A stretch of 64,000 nucleotides of DNA, taken from NCBI GenBank assembly GCA_023384095.1, contig JAHDXT010000002.1, positions 62,001-126,000 on the forward strand, written 5' to 3'. Positions 42,103-50,690 of this stretch are shown one piece after another. Below the pieces are notes generated by a model that had not been told where the DNA came from, did no database searches, and was given only the letters and a program-made list of their open reading frames with translations. The translations under genes and the position numbers were made by a program. Source of the DNA: Hyphomicrobiaceae bacterium. Its GTDB lineage: Bacteria > Pseudomonadota > Alphaproteobacteria > Rhizobiales > Hyphomicrobiaceae. Position 1 is the first letter of the stretch; the number at the start of each line of letters is the position of its first letter.

Positions 42103-42897
42103 TCAGATGTATCCATAGGCCGTCCAGCCGCCGTCGATGCCGACCACCTGGCCGGTGATGTAGCGGGCCTTGTCGGAAGCGAGGAAGACGGCGAGGTCGG
42201 CGATCTCCTCGACGGTGCCGAGCCGGCCGAGGGGAGTGCGCGCGGCGAGCGCGCGCTCATCCAGCCGTTGGGCCTCGACGAGGTGCTCGACGAGCGCCGT
42301 CCTCACGTAGCCCGGCGCCAGCGCGTTGACGCGCAGGCCGTGGGCCGCCCATTCGATCGCAAGCTCCTTGGTCATCATCGCCACCGCGCTCTTGGTGGCG
42401 CAGTAGGCCAGCCGCTCGGGCGCGGCGACGACACCGTACATCGAGGAGAGATTGATGATGACGCCGGAGCGCTGCGCCACCATTCGGCGGCCGGCCGCCT
42501 GACAGCAGAGGAAGACGCCGGTGAGGTTGACATCGAGCGCCTTCTGCCAGTCCTGCAGGCTGAGCTCCAGGGTCGGCACGTTCATCGCGATGCCGGCGTT
42601 GTTGACGACGATGTCGACGCCGCCGAACGCGTCGTCCATCCGCGCGAAGGCGGCGGCGACGGCATCGGCGTCCGCCACCGAGCCGCAATGGCCGACGGTG
42701 TCGCCCGGCATGGCCTTCAGGGCACGGCCGAGCTCGTCCCGGTCGATGTCGAGGAGCGCGAGCCGGCAGCGCTGGCGCGCGAACGCCTCGGCGATGGCCA
42801 GTCCCAGGCCCGCCGCGCCGCCGGTGACCAGCACGCGCCTGCCCTCGAGGTCGGGGTAGATCACATCCGTGTGCTGAGGTGCGGTTGATGTGGTCAT
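42103..42897 (-). CDS. Short-chain dehydrogenase/reductase
   Basis: A 264-residue SDR; the start overlaps the livF stop as ATGA. TGGAAGLGLA (nucleotide site), NNAG and catalytic YCATK (LAYCATKSAV) are present. It probably reduces a ketone or oxidises a secondary alcohol in a substrate brought in by the adjacent Liv importer. It is encoded between the livF gene and the fused E1 gene, which suggests it makes or uses an acyloin or keto intermediate. Substrate not determined. Confidence 0.92.
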   Translation of the reverse strand: MTTSTAPQHTDVIYPDLEGRRVLVTGGAAGLGLAIAEAFARQRCRLALLDIDRDELGRALKAMPGDTVGHCGSVADADAVAAAFARMDDAFGGVDIVVNNAGIAMNVPTLELSLQDWQKALDVNLTGVFLCCQAAGRRMVAQRSGVIINLSSMYGVVAAPERLAYCATKSAVAMMTKELAIEWAAHGLRVNALAPGYVRTALVEHLVEAQRLDERALAARTPLGRLGTVEEIADLAVFLASDKARYITGQVVGIDGGWTAYGYI

Positions 42898-43601
42898 GAC
42901 ACCTCCAGCCAGTCGCGGCGGATATCGGGACGCCCGCGTAATTCGTCGGGCGTGCCCTCGAACACGATCTCGCCGTGGCCCATGACGAAGACCTTCTCGG
43001 CCACCTTGAGCGCGATGGTGAGCTTCTGCTCCACCAGCACCACGGCGAGCCCGCGCTTCCGGATATCGAGGATCACCTCCATCACAACCTCGACAATCTT
43101 CGGTGCGAGCCCCTCCGTCGGCTCGTCGATCAGCAGCACACGCGGGTTGCCGAGGAGCGAGCGGCAGATCGTCAGCATCTGCTGCTCGCCGCCGGACAGC
43201 GTGCCCGCCTTGTTGTGGCGCCGCTCCTCGAGGCGCGGGAAGTACCGATACATGTCACCGGTGGTCCAGGGCGCGTTGCCGTCGCGCGGCGGCTGGAGAC
43301 CCATCTGGAGGTTTTCCTCCACGGTGAGGTTGGGAAAGACGAGGCGCTCCTCGGGCACATATCCGAGGCCGGCCCGCGCGACCTCGAAGGGCCTGAGGCC
43401 GGTGAGCTCGCATCCCTCCAGCACCACGCTCCCCTCGGTTGCCCGCACGATGCCCATCATGGTCTTGAGCGTCGTTGAGCGTCCCGACCCGTTGCGGCCG
43501 AGCAGGCTGACGATGCTGCCTTCCTCGACGGCGAGGTTGACGCCGTGCAGGATATGGCTCTTGCCGTAATGGGCGTGCAGGCGCTCGACCGCGAGCAGCA
43601 T
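42894..43601 (-). CDS. livF: Liv-type ABC importer ATPase LivF with Walker A Lys-to-Arg
   Basis: A 235-residue LivF-type ATPase from ATG 43601 (TGATG overlap with livG). The Walker A reads GRNGSGRST (residues 35-43): the lysine that contacts ATP phosphates is arginine (Arg41, codon CGC). Signature LSGGEQQ (135-141), Walker B LLIDEP and the catalytic glutamate are normal; the H-loop is glutamine (VEQK), as in other LivF. An arginine here normally abolishes or greatly lowers hydrolysis, so the site may be structural. A natural subfamily variant is possible. Confidence 0.93.
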   Translation of the reverse strand: MLLAVERLHAHYGKSHILHGVNLAVEEGSIVSLLGRNGSGRSTTLKTMMGIVRATEGSVVLEGCELTGLRPFEVARAGLGYVPEERLVFPNLTVEENLQMGLQPPRDGNAPWTTGDMYRYFPRLEERRHNKAGTLSGGEQQMLTICRSLLGNPRVLLIDEPTEGLAPKIVEVVMEVILDIRKRGLAVVLVEQKLTIALKVAEKVFVMGHGEIVFEGTPDELRGRPDIRRDWLEVS

Positions 43602-44356
43602 CACGCCACCTCCTCGCCGAGATAGGCTTCCTGCACCTGGCGGTTGCTGCGGATCTCGCCCGGGGTGCCGGTGGCGAGAATCCTGCCGTAGACGAGCACG
43701 GAGACGCGGTCGCACAGGCTGAACACGACGCTCATGTCGTGCTCCACCACCAACAGCGTCTTGCCCTCGGTGACCACGCGGATGAGCTCGACGGCCTGAT
43801 CGGTCTCCTCGCGCGACATGCCGGCGGTCGGCTCGTCCAGCAGAATGACGTCCGCGCCGGTGGCGAGCGTCATGCCGATCTCGAGCGCGCGCTGCTCCGA
43901 ATAGGTGAGATCGCCGGCCGGGCGGTCGTGCTGGCGCGCGAGACGCACACGCTCGAGGATGGCATTCGCCTCATCGTTGATAGCGCTCATCCGGCTGATC
44001 GGCCGCATCAGGCCATAGCGCACGCCGTGGCGCGCCATGACGCCGATGCGCAGGTTCTCGAACACCGACAGCCGGTGGAAGATGTTGGTGATCTGGAACG
44101 AGCGCGACAGGCCGCGCCGGTTGATCTCGTGCGGTGCAAGGCCCGAGATGCGGGTGCCTCTGAGCCTGATCTCGCCGGCGGTCGGCGGGAACATGCCGGA
44201 GATGACGTTGAACAGAGTCGACTTGCCGGCGCCGTTGGGACCGATGAGGGCATGGCGCTCGCCGGCCGTGATGGTCAGGTCGACACCTTCCATGACCTTC
44301 AGTGACCCGAAGGCCTTGCCGACGCCGACGAGCTCGAGCACGGGTTCCCGGTTCAT
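43601..44356 (-). CDS. livG: Liv-type ABC importer ATPase LivG with variant signature
   Basis: A 251-residue LivG-type ATPase. Walker A GPNGAGKST (39-47), Walker B VILLDEPTAGMS and H-loop VEHDM are canonical. The signature reads LTYSEQ (150-155), with serine in place of the glycine of LSYGEQ. In a LivF/LivG dimer this serine faces the LivF Walker A, which here also lacks its lysine, so one composite site is altered on both sides and the other (LivG Walker A with LivF LSGGEQ) is intact. Start overlaps the livM stop (ATGA). Confidence 0.94.
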   Translation of the reverse strand: MNREPVLELVGVGKAFGSLKVMEGVDLTITAGERHALIGPNGAGKSTLFNVISGMFPPTAGEIRLRGTRISGLAPHEINRRGLSRSFQITNIFHRLSVFENLRIGVMARHGVRYGLMRPISRMSAINDEANAILERVRLARQHDRPAGDLTYSEQRALEIGMTLATGADVILLDEPTAGMSREETDQAVELIRVVTEGKTLLVVEHDMSVVFSLCDRVSVLVYGRILATGTPGEIRSNRQVQEAYLGEEVA

Positions 44357-45660
44357 GGCTCCACCGCTCCCGCGAGTTGCGGCTCAGGCTCGGCGGTGCG
44401 CTCGGCCTCCGCCCGCTCGAGCACTCCGTCCCAGGACTCGCGCAGCTTGCGCCTGGCGTGGGGCAGGAGGAGAAGACCGGCGGCCGCCAGAAGGCTCGGC
44501 ACGATCCAGGTCACCGGAGAGAAGACCTGCCATTCGAGGCCGAACAGCTCGATGGGCGGCCAGGCGCCGTCGAGACGGCGGCGGGCAGCGGCGTACTCGG
44601 GCGAGAAGACGATCTGGAGGGCCTCGACGAGGAACACCACGGCCCCGGTCAGGCACGCCCCTACCGCGCCCGCCAGCGCATAGGCGGGGGCCAGGTCCGG
44701 CCACCTGAGCCTCGACCAGTGCTGCATGTGCGCCTGCACCAGTCCGCCGATGCCCAGCGGCGCGTAGAGCATGATGAGCACGAAGACGAGCCCCTGGTAG
44801 AGCAGCCAGGAGCGCGTCACGTCCGAGACGAAGAAGGCGAAGAGCGTGAAGACGCTCGCGCCGATTACGGGCCCGAGGAACACCGTCGAGCCGCCGACGA
44901 AGGTATGGAGGACGACCTGCGCCGAGACGTGGAGGGAGAAGAGCGAGTAGTTGGCCGTCTCGTTGGAGATCGCCAGGAGCGCGCCGGCGATCCCTGAGAA
45001 CATGGCCGAGATGGCGAAGACGATGACCTTGGTCGCGTGCGCGTTATACCCCATGAAGCGCACCCGCTGCTCGTTGTCGCGCAGCGCCAACGTGAGCCGG
45101 CCGAAGGGCGTACGCGTGTAGGCCCACAGGAGCAGGATCGACAGCGCCGTCCAGCCCAGCGCCAGATAATAGACCTCGAGCGTCGAGCCGAAACTAAGCC
45201 CACCCCAGGGCATGCGCATCGAGGAGAGCCCCGCCTCCCCGCCGAACAGGCCGTCCCAGTGCGGCGCGAGGGAATGGAGAAGCTCCGCGACGGCGAGCGT
45301 CACCAGCGCGAAGTAGACGCCCGACCGTATGGTCGCGAAGTAGCCGGCAAAGGCGCCGATCACGAAGCCGGCGGCGGCGCCGGCCAGCGGCAGCAGCGGC
45401 GTCGAAAAGGACACGGACCGGTCCTCTATGGCGAGCATCAGATGGAGCGTCGCAAAGGCGCCGACGCCGAAGAAGGCGGCATGGCCGAAGGACAGCAGCC
45501 CCGCCTGGCCGATCAGCAGGTTGAACGCCATCGCGAACAGCGACGCGATGAGCATGTTGGTCATGGCGTTCTGCCAGCCGATCCCGAGCAGGGGCGGCAC
45601 CGCGATCAGCACGGCCAGGACAACGCCGATGGCTGCAACCCGGGCCAGCACAGCGCCCAC
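44353..45660 (-). CDS. livM: Liv-type ABC importer permease LivM, with C-terminal extension
   Basis: A 435-residue LivM permease. The core (NLLIGQAGLLSFGHAAFFG, LRDNEQRVRFMGYN, GGSTVFLGPVIGA) ends near residue 320, about where family proteins usually stop. A further 115 residues contain two extra hydrophobic helices and a charged tail (ARRKLRESWDGVLERAEAER) that would lie in the cytoplasm next to the ATPases. Its start is three bases after the livH stop, so translation is probably coupled. Confidence 0.93.
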   Translation of the reverse strand: MGAVLARVAAIGVVLAVLIAVPPLLGIGWQNAMTNMLIASLFAMAFNLLIGQAGLLSFGHAAFFGVGAFATLHLMLAIEDRSVSFSTPLLPLAGAAAGFVIGAFAGYFATIRSGVYFALVTLAVAELLHSLAPHWDGLFGGEAGLSSMRMPWGGLSFGSTLEVYYLALGWTALSILLLWAYTRTPFGRLTLALRDNEQRVRFMGYNAHATKVIVFAISAMFSGIAGALLAISNETANYSLFSLHVSAQVVLHTFVGGSTVFLGPVIGASVFTLFAFFVSDVTRSWLLYQGLVFVLIMLYAPLGIGGLVQAHMQHWSRLRWPDLAPAYALAGAVGACLTGAVVFLVEALQIVFSPEYAAARRRLDGAWPPIELFGLEWQVFSPVTWIVPSLLAAAGLLLLPHARRKLRESWDGVLERAEAERTAEPEPQLAGAVEP

Positions 45661-45663
45661 CCC

Positions 45664-46605
45664 TCAATTACGCTCGCCCATGAGCCCCGCCGGACGCACC
45701 AGCAGGACGATGAGCATCAACAGGAAGGGAACCGTACCCGAAATCGACGACAGGGTGAGCGTGAAGACCCCGCCGACCGAGCGTGCCCAGTCGCCCAGCC
45801 CCACCCATGACAGCAGTCCGGCGAGCGACCAGTCGAGTCCGACGGCGAACGAGCTGAAGAGGCCGATCAGCAGCGAGGCGACCAGCGAGCCCTCGAGAGA
45901 GCCCAGTCCGCCGACCACGACGACCACGAAGACGATCACCCCGAGCTCGAGCGCCATGTTCGGGTTGGTGGGGAAGAACGCGCCCGCCACCGCGCCGGCA
46001 AGGCCGGCGAAGGCGGCGCCGGTTCCGAAAACGCCCATGAAGACGAACGGCACGTTGTGGCCGAGCGATTCGGCTATCGCCGGCAGCCGCTCGGCCGCAC
46101 GCACCACCAGCCCGGCACGGGTGCGGGACAGCAGGAGGTAGAGCGTGATGAACATCGCCACGGCGACGAAGCCGATGAACAGCCGGTAGAAGGGATAGTC
46201 GGTGCCGTAGATCGTGAAGCCGGCGAAGCGCAGATAGTCCGGCATCGCATAGTTCACTGGAAAATCGCCGTAGAAAAGCTTGATGAGCTCCTCGAAGATG
46301 AAGGCGAGCCCGAAGGTCAGGAGCAGCTCGTGGGCGTGACCGTGGCTATGGACGCGGCGCAGGAGATAACGCTCGATGAATATGCCGAGGAGCCCCACCA
46401 GGATCGGCGCGACGAGTAGCCCGAGCCAGAAATCGACCGTGGTGGCGATCGTGTAAGCGATATAGGCACCGAGCATGTAGAAGCTCGCATGCGCGAAGTT
46501 CAGCACACCCATCATGCCGAAGATGAGCGTCAGGCCGGAGGACACCATGAACAGCAGCAGCCCGTAGATGACGCCGTTCAGAGCCGAGATGATCAGGAAT
46601 TCCAT
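45664..46605 (-). CDS. livH: Liv-type ABC importer permease LivH
   Basis: A 313-residue LivH permease from ATG 46605 (MEFLIISALNGVIYGL), which opens with the first membrane helix; 17 residues upstream in the open frame are not family-like. Conserved FGMMGVLNFAHASFYMLGAY near the N terminus, the GGLGSLEGSLVAS segment and RPAGLMGERN at the C terminus are typical. It lies 72 bases after the binding-protein gene, with a hairpin in between, and three bases before livM. Confidence 0.94.
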   Translation of the reverse strand: MEFLIISALNGVIYGLLLFMVSSGLTLIFGMMGVLNFAHASFYMLGAYIAYTIATTVDFWLGLLVAPILVGLLGIFIERYLLRRVHSHGHAHELLLTFGLAFIFEELIKLFYGDFPVNYAMPDYLRFAGFTIYGTDYPFYRLFIGFVAVAMFITLYLLLSRTRAGLVVRAAERLPAIAESLGHNVPFVFMGVFGTGAAFAGLAGAVAGAFFPTNPNMALELGVIVFVVVVVGGLGSLEGSLVASLLIGLFSSFAVGLDWSLAGLLSWVGLGDWARSVGGVFTLTLSSISGTVPFLLMLIVLLVRPAGLMGERN

Positions 46606-46625
46606 GGGCTGAGCCTTCGCGCGCG

Positions 46626-46659
46626 GGATGCGGGGCCTGCGATGCACGCCCCGCATTCC
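46626..46659 (-). promoter_or_regulatory. Intercistronic hairpin between livK-type gene and livH
   Basis: ATGCGGGGC at 46628-46636 pairs with GCCCCGCAT at 46648-46656 (9 bp, 11-base loop), extended by two GC pairs with a one-base bulge. It lies between the binding-protein stop (46678) and the livH start (46605), in the same place as the hairpin at 5960-5993 in the other Liv operon. No T-run follows, so it more likely stabilises or separates expression than terminates. Confidence 0.7.
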
Positions 46660-46677
46660 TCTAATCTAGCGATGTCC

Positions 46678-47916
46678 TCAGGAAGGGCGATCCATCTTGC
46701 AGGAGCCCTGGACGGGATAGATCGCCTTGGGGCCCGGGATGGTCTCGACGACGCCGAAGCCGAGCTTGGTGCCGTCGACCGGGTACTTCGGATTCTCCAC
46801 GACCTTCGACACGACGACCGGCAGGATCGCCTGATGGTCCTCCGCGCGCACGCTGACGGGGCCGATCGCCGTCTCGATCGAGGCCTTCTCGAGCGCCTTG
46901 GCGATCTCGGTCACGCTGACCTCGCCGCCCTTGAAGTCGACGCCCTTCAGCGCCTTGCCCAGCGTCCTTATGGCATTGACCGTCTGCGGCTCGATGTAGA
47001 CGGGCAGATGGCCGGTGGCCGCCTTGTAGGCCTCGGGGAATCCCTTGTCGTCGGCCTCTATATTGTAGGGGTGGGCGATATAGTGTCCGAGCACGGTCTG
47101 GCCGCCATTGGCGATGTTGCCGACCTGGTCCAGGAAGGTCGTGGCGAACCGCACCTTGAGGCCGGCATCGCCCGTCGCCTTCATCAGGAGCAGCAGGTCG
47201 TTCGACCAGTTGCCGGTGATCACCGTATCCGGGTTCGCAGTCTTGATCTTGGCGACGAAGGGCGCGAAGTCCTGGATCTTGTTCACCTCGTGCAGGACCG
47301 TCTCGACCACCTCGTAGCCGCCGGTCTTGGCCGCTGCCTTGGTGGCGTCCTCCATGTCGCGGCCCCAGGAGTAGTTCTGGTTGATCGCATAGACGCGCTT
47401 GCCGAGATCGCCCGCCTTCTTCATGGCGTTGACGAGCGCGTTCACGCGCATCGGCGCGGTGGTGGTGAAGCGGAAGTGATAGAAGTGGCACTTGTCGCCG
47501 GTGAGCTCCAGCGCCTCCGCGCCGAGGTTGATGAACATCACCTCGTTGCCGGGATTGCGGATGTTGTGCTTTCGCACGTCCTCCGTGACCTGCCCGGCGA
47601 TGGCCGACGAGGCGCCCTGCAGCACGACGTGAACACCGTCGGCGACGGCCTGCTTGAACTTGTCCGCCGCTCCCGTCGTGCCGCCGGCATTGTCGTATTC
47701 GATGATCTCGATCGGTGCGCCATTGAAGCCGCCGTTCTTGTTGATATCGTTCACGACATACTGTGCGGCGGTGGCGAACAGCCGTCCGGTCGAAGTCTGC
47801 GCGCCGGACAGCGACTCGATGATGCCGATCTTGAGCGCCTCGGCGTGCCCCGCACCGGCGGGCCAACCGAGCGCCATTGCCACGCCCATGGCGAGCCCGA
47901 GCGATTTTCCTCTCAT
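46678..47916 (-). CDS. Liv-type ABC importer substrate-binding protein
   Basis: A 412-residue periplasmic binding protein of the type I fold with a Sec signal peptide (residues 1-25, cut after GAGHA). The mature domain starts LKIGIIESLSGAQT; GDKCHFYHFRFTTTAPMRVN and the VYAINQNYSWGRDMEDA hinge segment are typical of the branched-chain amino acid/amide binding group. The C-terminal CKMDRPS contains a lone cysteine. It overlaps the AroE-like gene (ATGA) and leads the Liv operon, so this gene should specify the substrate. Confidence 0.93.
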   Translation of the reverse strand: MRGKSLGLAMGVAMALGWPAGAGHAEALKIGIIESLSGAQTSTGRLFATAAQYVVNDINKNGGFNGAPIEIIEYDNAGGTTGAADKFKQAVADGVHVVLQGASSAIAGQVTEDVRKHNIRNPGNEVMFINLGAEALELTGDKCHFYHFRFTTTAPMRVNALVNAMKKAGDLGKRVYAINQNYSWGRDMEDATKAAAKTGGYEVVETVLHEVNKIQDFAPFVAKIKTANPDTVITGNWSNDLLLLMKATGDAGLKVRFATTFLDQVGNIANGGQTVLGHYIAHPYNIEADDKGFPEAYKAATGHLPVYIEPQTVNAIRTLGKALKGVDFKGGEVSVTEIAKALEKASIETAIGPVSVRAEDHQAILPVVVSKVVENPKYPVDGTKLGFGVVETIPGPKAIYPVQGSCKMDRPS

Positions 47917-48746
47917 GCGAATTTCCCTCCTGCTTTCAGGTTGAAATCGGCGGCTTCAGTCGCCACCCCCAGAAAGCCCGCCAAGAGGCGGACCTGCGCA
48001 TCGAGCATGTGGCGACCGGTATGCACCCGGCAGCCCCTGGCTTGTGCGGCTTCGATGAATGCGGTGCGCTCCGGTTTCATGACGACCTCCGCCACCGTCA
48101 TGTCCGGCCGGAGAAGATCGGGGTCGAGCGGCAGCGGGTCGTCCGCCCTGAGTCCGAGCGAGGTGGCGTTCACAACGAGGTCGTGGCCCGTCGGATCGGG
48201 TGGACCGTCCGTCACCCGGCAGGCCGGAAAGGCCGCGGCGACACGGGCGGCGAGCGCGCGGGCCTTGTCCCGAGTCCGATTGGCGATGGTCAGTGTACCC
48301 ACGCCTCGCCCGGCAAGGGTAATGGCGATGGCCGAGGCGGCGCCGCCTGCGCCGAGGAGCAGAACCCTGCGTTCCGCGGAATCGATGCCCTGTGCGAGCA
48401 GTCCGCCGAGGAAGCCTTGACCGTCGAACATGTCACAGACGAGCCGCCCGTCCCTACTGCGGCGGATCGCATTGGCGGCGCCGACGAGCCGCGCCTCAGC
48501 GCGCACCTCGTCGCACAGATCCACCACCGCTGTCTTATGCGGCACAGTGACGACGAGGCCGGCAAGATTCTGCAATTGCCGCGCGGCGGCGAGAACGGAG
48601 GCGAGCCCGGCGCCGGCGACGTGCATCGGGACGATGACGGCATCGATTCCGTGCCCGGCGAATTGGGCGTTCATGATCTGCGGCGTGCGGACGTGAGCCA
48701 CCGGATCGCCGATGATGCCCAGGACCCGCGTATTGCCCGTGATCAT
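47913..48746 (-). CDS. Shikimate dehydrogenase family protein (AroE-like)
   Basis: A 277-residue AroE-family protein. The catalytic lysine (VTVPHKTAV) and aspartate (FDGQGFLGG) are retained, and the Rossmann motif is LGAGGAASAIA. The substrate-binding serine motif of true shikimate dehydrogenase (HSxSP) is replaced by HVRTP, and NTDG by MFDG, so it likely uses another cyclic acid, quinate-like or amino-shikimate-like. It is the first gene of the Liv operon, overlapping the binding-protein gene, so the importer may bring in its substrate. It is divergent from the SDR-GntR pair. Confidence 0.88.
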   Translation of the reverse strand: MITGNTRVLGIIGDPVAHVRTPQIMNAQFAGHGIDAVIVPMHVAGAGLASVLAAARQLQNLAGLVVTVPHKTAVVDLCDEVRAEARLVGAANAIRRSRDGRLVCDMFDGQGFLGGLLAQGIDSAERRVLLLGAGGAASAIAITLAGRGVGTLTIANRTRDKARALAARVAAAFPACRVTDGPPDPTGHDLVVNATSLGLRADDPLPLDPDLLRPDMTVAEVVMKPERTAFIEAAQARGCRVHTGRHMLDAQVRLLAGFLGVATEAADFNLKAGGKFA

Positions 48747-48844
48747 CGGCCCTCCAATTGAACCAATTTGTCGAGCCTGCGGTGCCCGTTTTCACCGTCG
48801 GCCGTCCCTTGTCGCGGGGCATGTTGCCACTCATCTGCTTATCT

Positions 48845-48860
48845 GACAAGTTACCTTGTC
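48845..48860. promoter_or_regulatory. Candidate GntR operator, 16-bp palindrome
   Basis: GACAAG-TTAC-CTTGTC is a perfect inverted repeat with a 4-base spacer, 80 bases upstream of the SDR start and in the 194-base divergent region to the AroE-like gene. Single TTGTCG half-sites also occur at 48768-48773 and 48809-48814. A FadR-type GntR gene is the second gene downstream, so this is a plausible autoregulatory and operon-controlling site. Confidence 0.5.
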
Positions 48861-48940
48861 GGATCGACACGCATCGGGCCGAGGCGCTTCGCCGCGACTG
48901 CGGCAGAGGGCGGGCCTCGCGGTGGTCCATGGGAGGACGA

Positions 48941-49681
48941 ATGTTCGATTTCGAGGGGAAGGTGCTGGTCCTGACGGGAGCGAACGGCGCCATCCCGCGT
49001 GCCGTCGCCACGACGTTCCTCGGTCTCGGCACGAGCCTCGTCCTGAGCGATATCGAAAGCGAGGGCCTTGCCGCCTTTGCGAGCAAGCTCGATCCCGCCG
49101 GCGACCGCATCCTCGCCCTGCGCCAGGATATGCGCGAGCCGGCGGATGCGGCGAGCCTTGCCGCCGCCTGCAAGGATCGTTTCGGCGGAGCGGACTTCCT
49201 GGTGACGGGCGCCGGTCACTATCGCGACCAGCTCGTTTCGACCATGAGCGATGCGCAATGGCGCGAGACGATCGGCATCAATCTCGACGGCGTCTTCTAC
49301 ACCTGCCGCGCCATCGCGCCGCTGCTGCGCGACGGCGGCGCGATCGTCAACATCGCGTCCATGGCGGGCCATCGCGGCAGCTACCAGCATACCCACTATG
49401 CGGCGGCCAAGGGTGCGGTCCTGACCTTCTCGCGCAGCCTCGCGCTCGAGCTCGCGCCGCGCATCCGCGTCAACGCGGTGTCGCCCGGGCTCATCGACAC
49501 GCCGCTCGTCCAGCCGCTGCTCGCGGCGCGAGGCGAGGAGCTGATCGCCGCGACGCCGCTCAAGCGGCTGGGCACTCCGGAAGAGGTGGCGCGTGCGATC
49601 GCCTTCCTGTGCAGCGGCTGGGCCAGCTTCATCAACGGCGAGACGCTGCACATAAACGGTGGACTCTATATTGCGAGCTGA
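48941..49681 (+). CDS. Short-chain dehydrogenase/reductase
   Basis: A 246-residue SDR from ATG 48941 (MFDFEGKVLVLTGANGA) with GGGAGG upstream. The nucleotide motif is TGANGAIPRA, a departure from TGxxxGIG in that isoleucine-proline replaces the usual isoleucine-glycine; catalytic YAAAK (THYAAAKGAV) is normal. It may be weaker or have altered cofactor preference. It is followed after 9 bases by the GntR regulator gene and is divergent from the AroE-like gene, so it belongs with that pathway. Confidence 0.9.
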   Translation: MFDFEGKVLVLTGANGAIPRAVATTFLGLGTSLVLSDIESEGLAAFASKLDPAGDRILALRQDMREPADAASLAAACKDRFGGADFLVTGAGHYRDQLVSTMSDAQWRETIGINLDGVFYTCRAIAPLLRDGGAIVNIASMAGHRGSYQHTHYAAAKGAVLTFSRSLALELAPRIRVNAVSPGLIDTPLVQPLLAARGEELIAATPLKRLGTPEEVARAIAFLCSGWASFINGETLHINGGLYIAS

Positions 49682-49690
49682 CAGCCGGTC

Positions 49691-50464
49691 ATGGCAGGCA
49701 GGAAATCGATAGACCTCGGGGCAACGCGTTCCGTCCCGCTGGCCCGGCCGTCGGGCCTGCCGGACGAGATCGCGAAGCGTTTGCGCAACGAGGTCCTGAA
49801 GGGCACTTTGAAAGCCGGCGACAAGCTGCCGAGCGAGCAGCAGCTCTGCCGCATGTTCGGCGTCTCGCGGCCGGTGGTCCGCGAGGCGATCTCGAGGCTC
49901 AAGTATGACGGCGTGCTCGAATCATTCCAGGGGCGCGGCGTCTTCGTGAGGGAGGACGGCAGCGGCTCGTCTTTCCGTATCGATGATCCGAACCTGAACG
50001 ATCAGCGCGAGCTCGCCCACATCATCGAGCTTCTGGTCGCGATCGAAGGCGTCGCCACGGGACTTGCAGCAGGTCGCAGGAGCAATCGGGAGCTCAAAGC
50101 GATCAAGGCGGCGCTCGACGCCATGGCCATCGCGATCGAAGAGGGGCGCAGCGGCGTCGATGAGGATCTGAGCTTTCATCGCGCTATCGTGGAGGCCACC
50201 CGGAACTCATATTTCATCGCCCTGGTCAGCTTCCTGGAAAGCCGTGTACGCAACCTCATTCGCATCGCGCGCACCAACACCGCCCGCTACGAGGGTCTTG
50301 CCTATGAGGTGCAGGAGGAGCATGAGGCCATCTATCGAGCAATCACCGCACGTGATCCGGATGCCGCCAAAACCGCCGCGGAGCGCCACCTGCGAAACGC
50401 CGCCGCGCGCCTGAAGCTCTATCAGGAAGAGCGGAGCAACGGCGCGCGCACGACCAGGGCGTGA
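49691..50464 (+). CDS. GntR-family regulator, FadR (FCD) subfamily
   Basis: A 257-residue regulator. The N-terminal winged helix (LPSEQQLCRMFGVSRPVVREA) is preceded by a 35-residue tail. The FCD effector domain has the metal-type histidines and aspartate (DLSFHRAI, EEHEAIYRAI, ERHLRNA). It likely represses until an organic acid ligand is bound. It is cotranscribed with the SDR and divergent to the AroE-Liv operon, with a palindrome upstream of the SDR. Confidence 0.93.
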   Translation: MAGRKSIDLGATRSVPLARPSGLPDEIAKRLRNEVLKGTLKAGDKLPSEQQLCRMFGVSRPVVREAISRLKYDGVLESFQGRGVFVREDGSGSSFRIDDPNLNDQRELAHIIELLVAIEGVATGLAAGRRSNRELKAIKAALDAMAIAIEEGRSGVDEDLSFHRAIVEATRNSYFIALVSFLESRVRNLIRIARTNTARYEGLAYEVQEEHEAIYRAITARDPDAAKTAAERHLRNAAARLKLYQEERSNGARTTRA

Positions 50465-50690
50465 GAATGCCAATCCAATGCCTGTAGTTGCTCCGCGATG
50501 AAAGCGCGGCGACATCAACTGGCTGGGGGACGAGGATTGTCAGGGAACGGGAGCTGATATCCCATCTTGACCAGCCGAGCACCGCCGGATCAGGCGTGCT
50601 GAACCGGCGCACGCCGTCGATGTCAGCTCCGCGGAGCGCACCTGACATGCGGGCCGGCATGCCGTTGGGTGATCGCCAGCCCTGCCCGGC

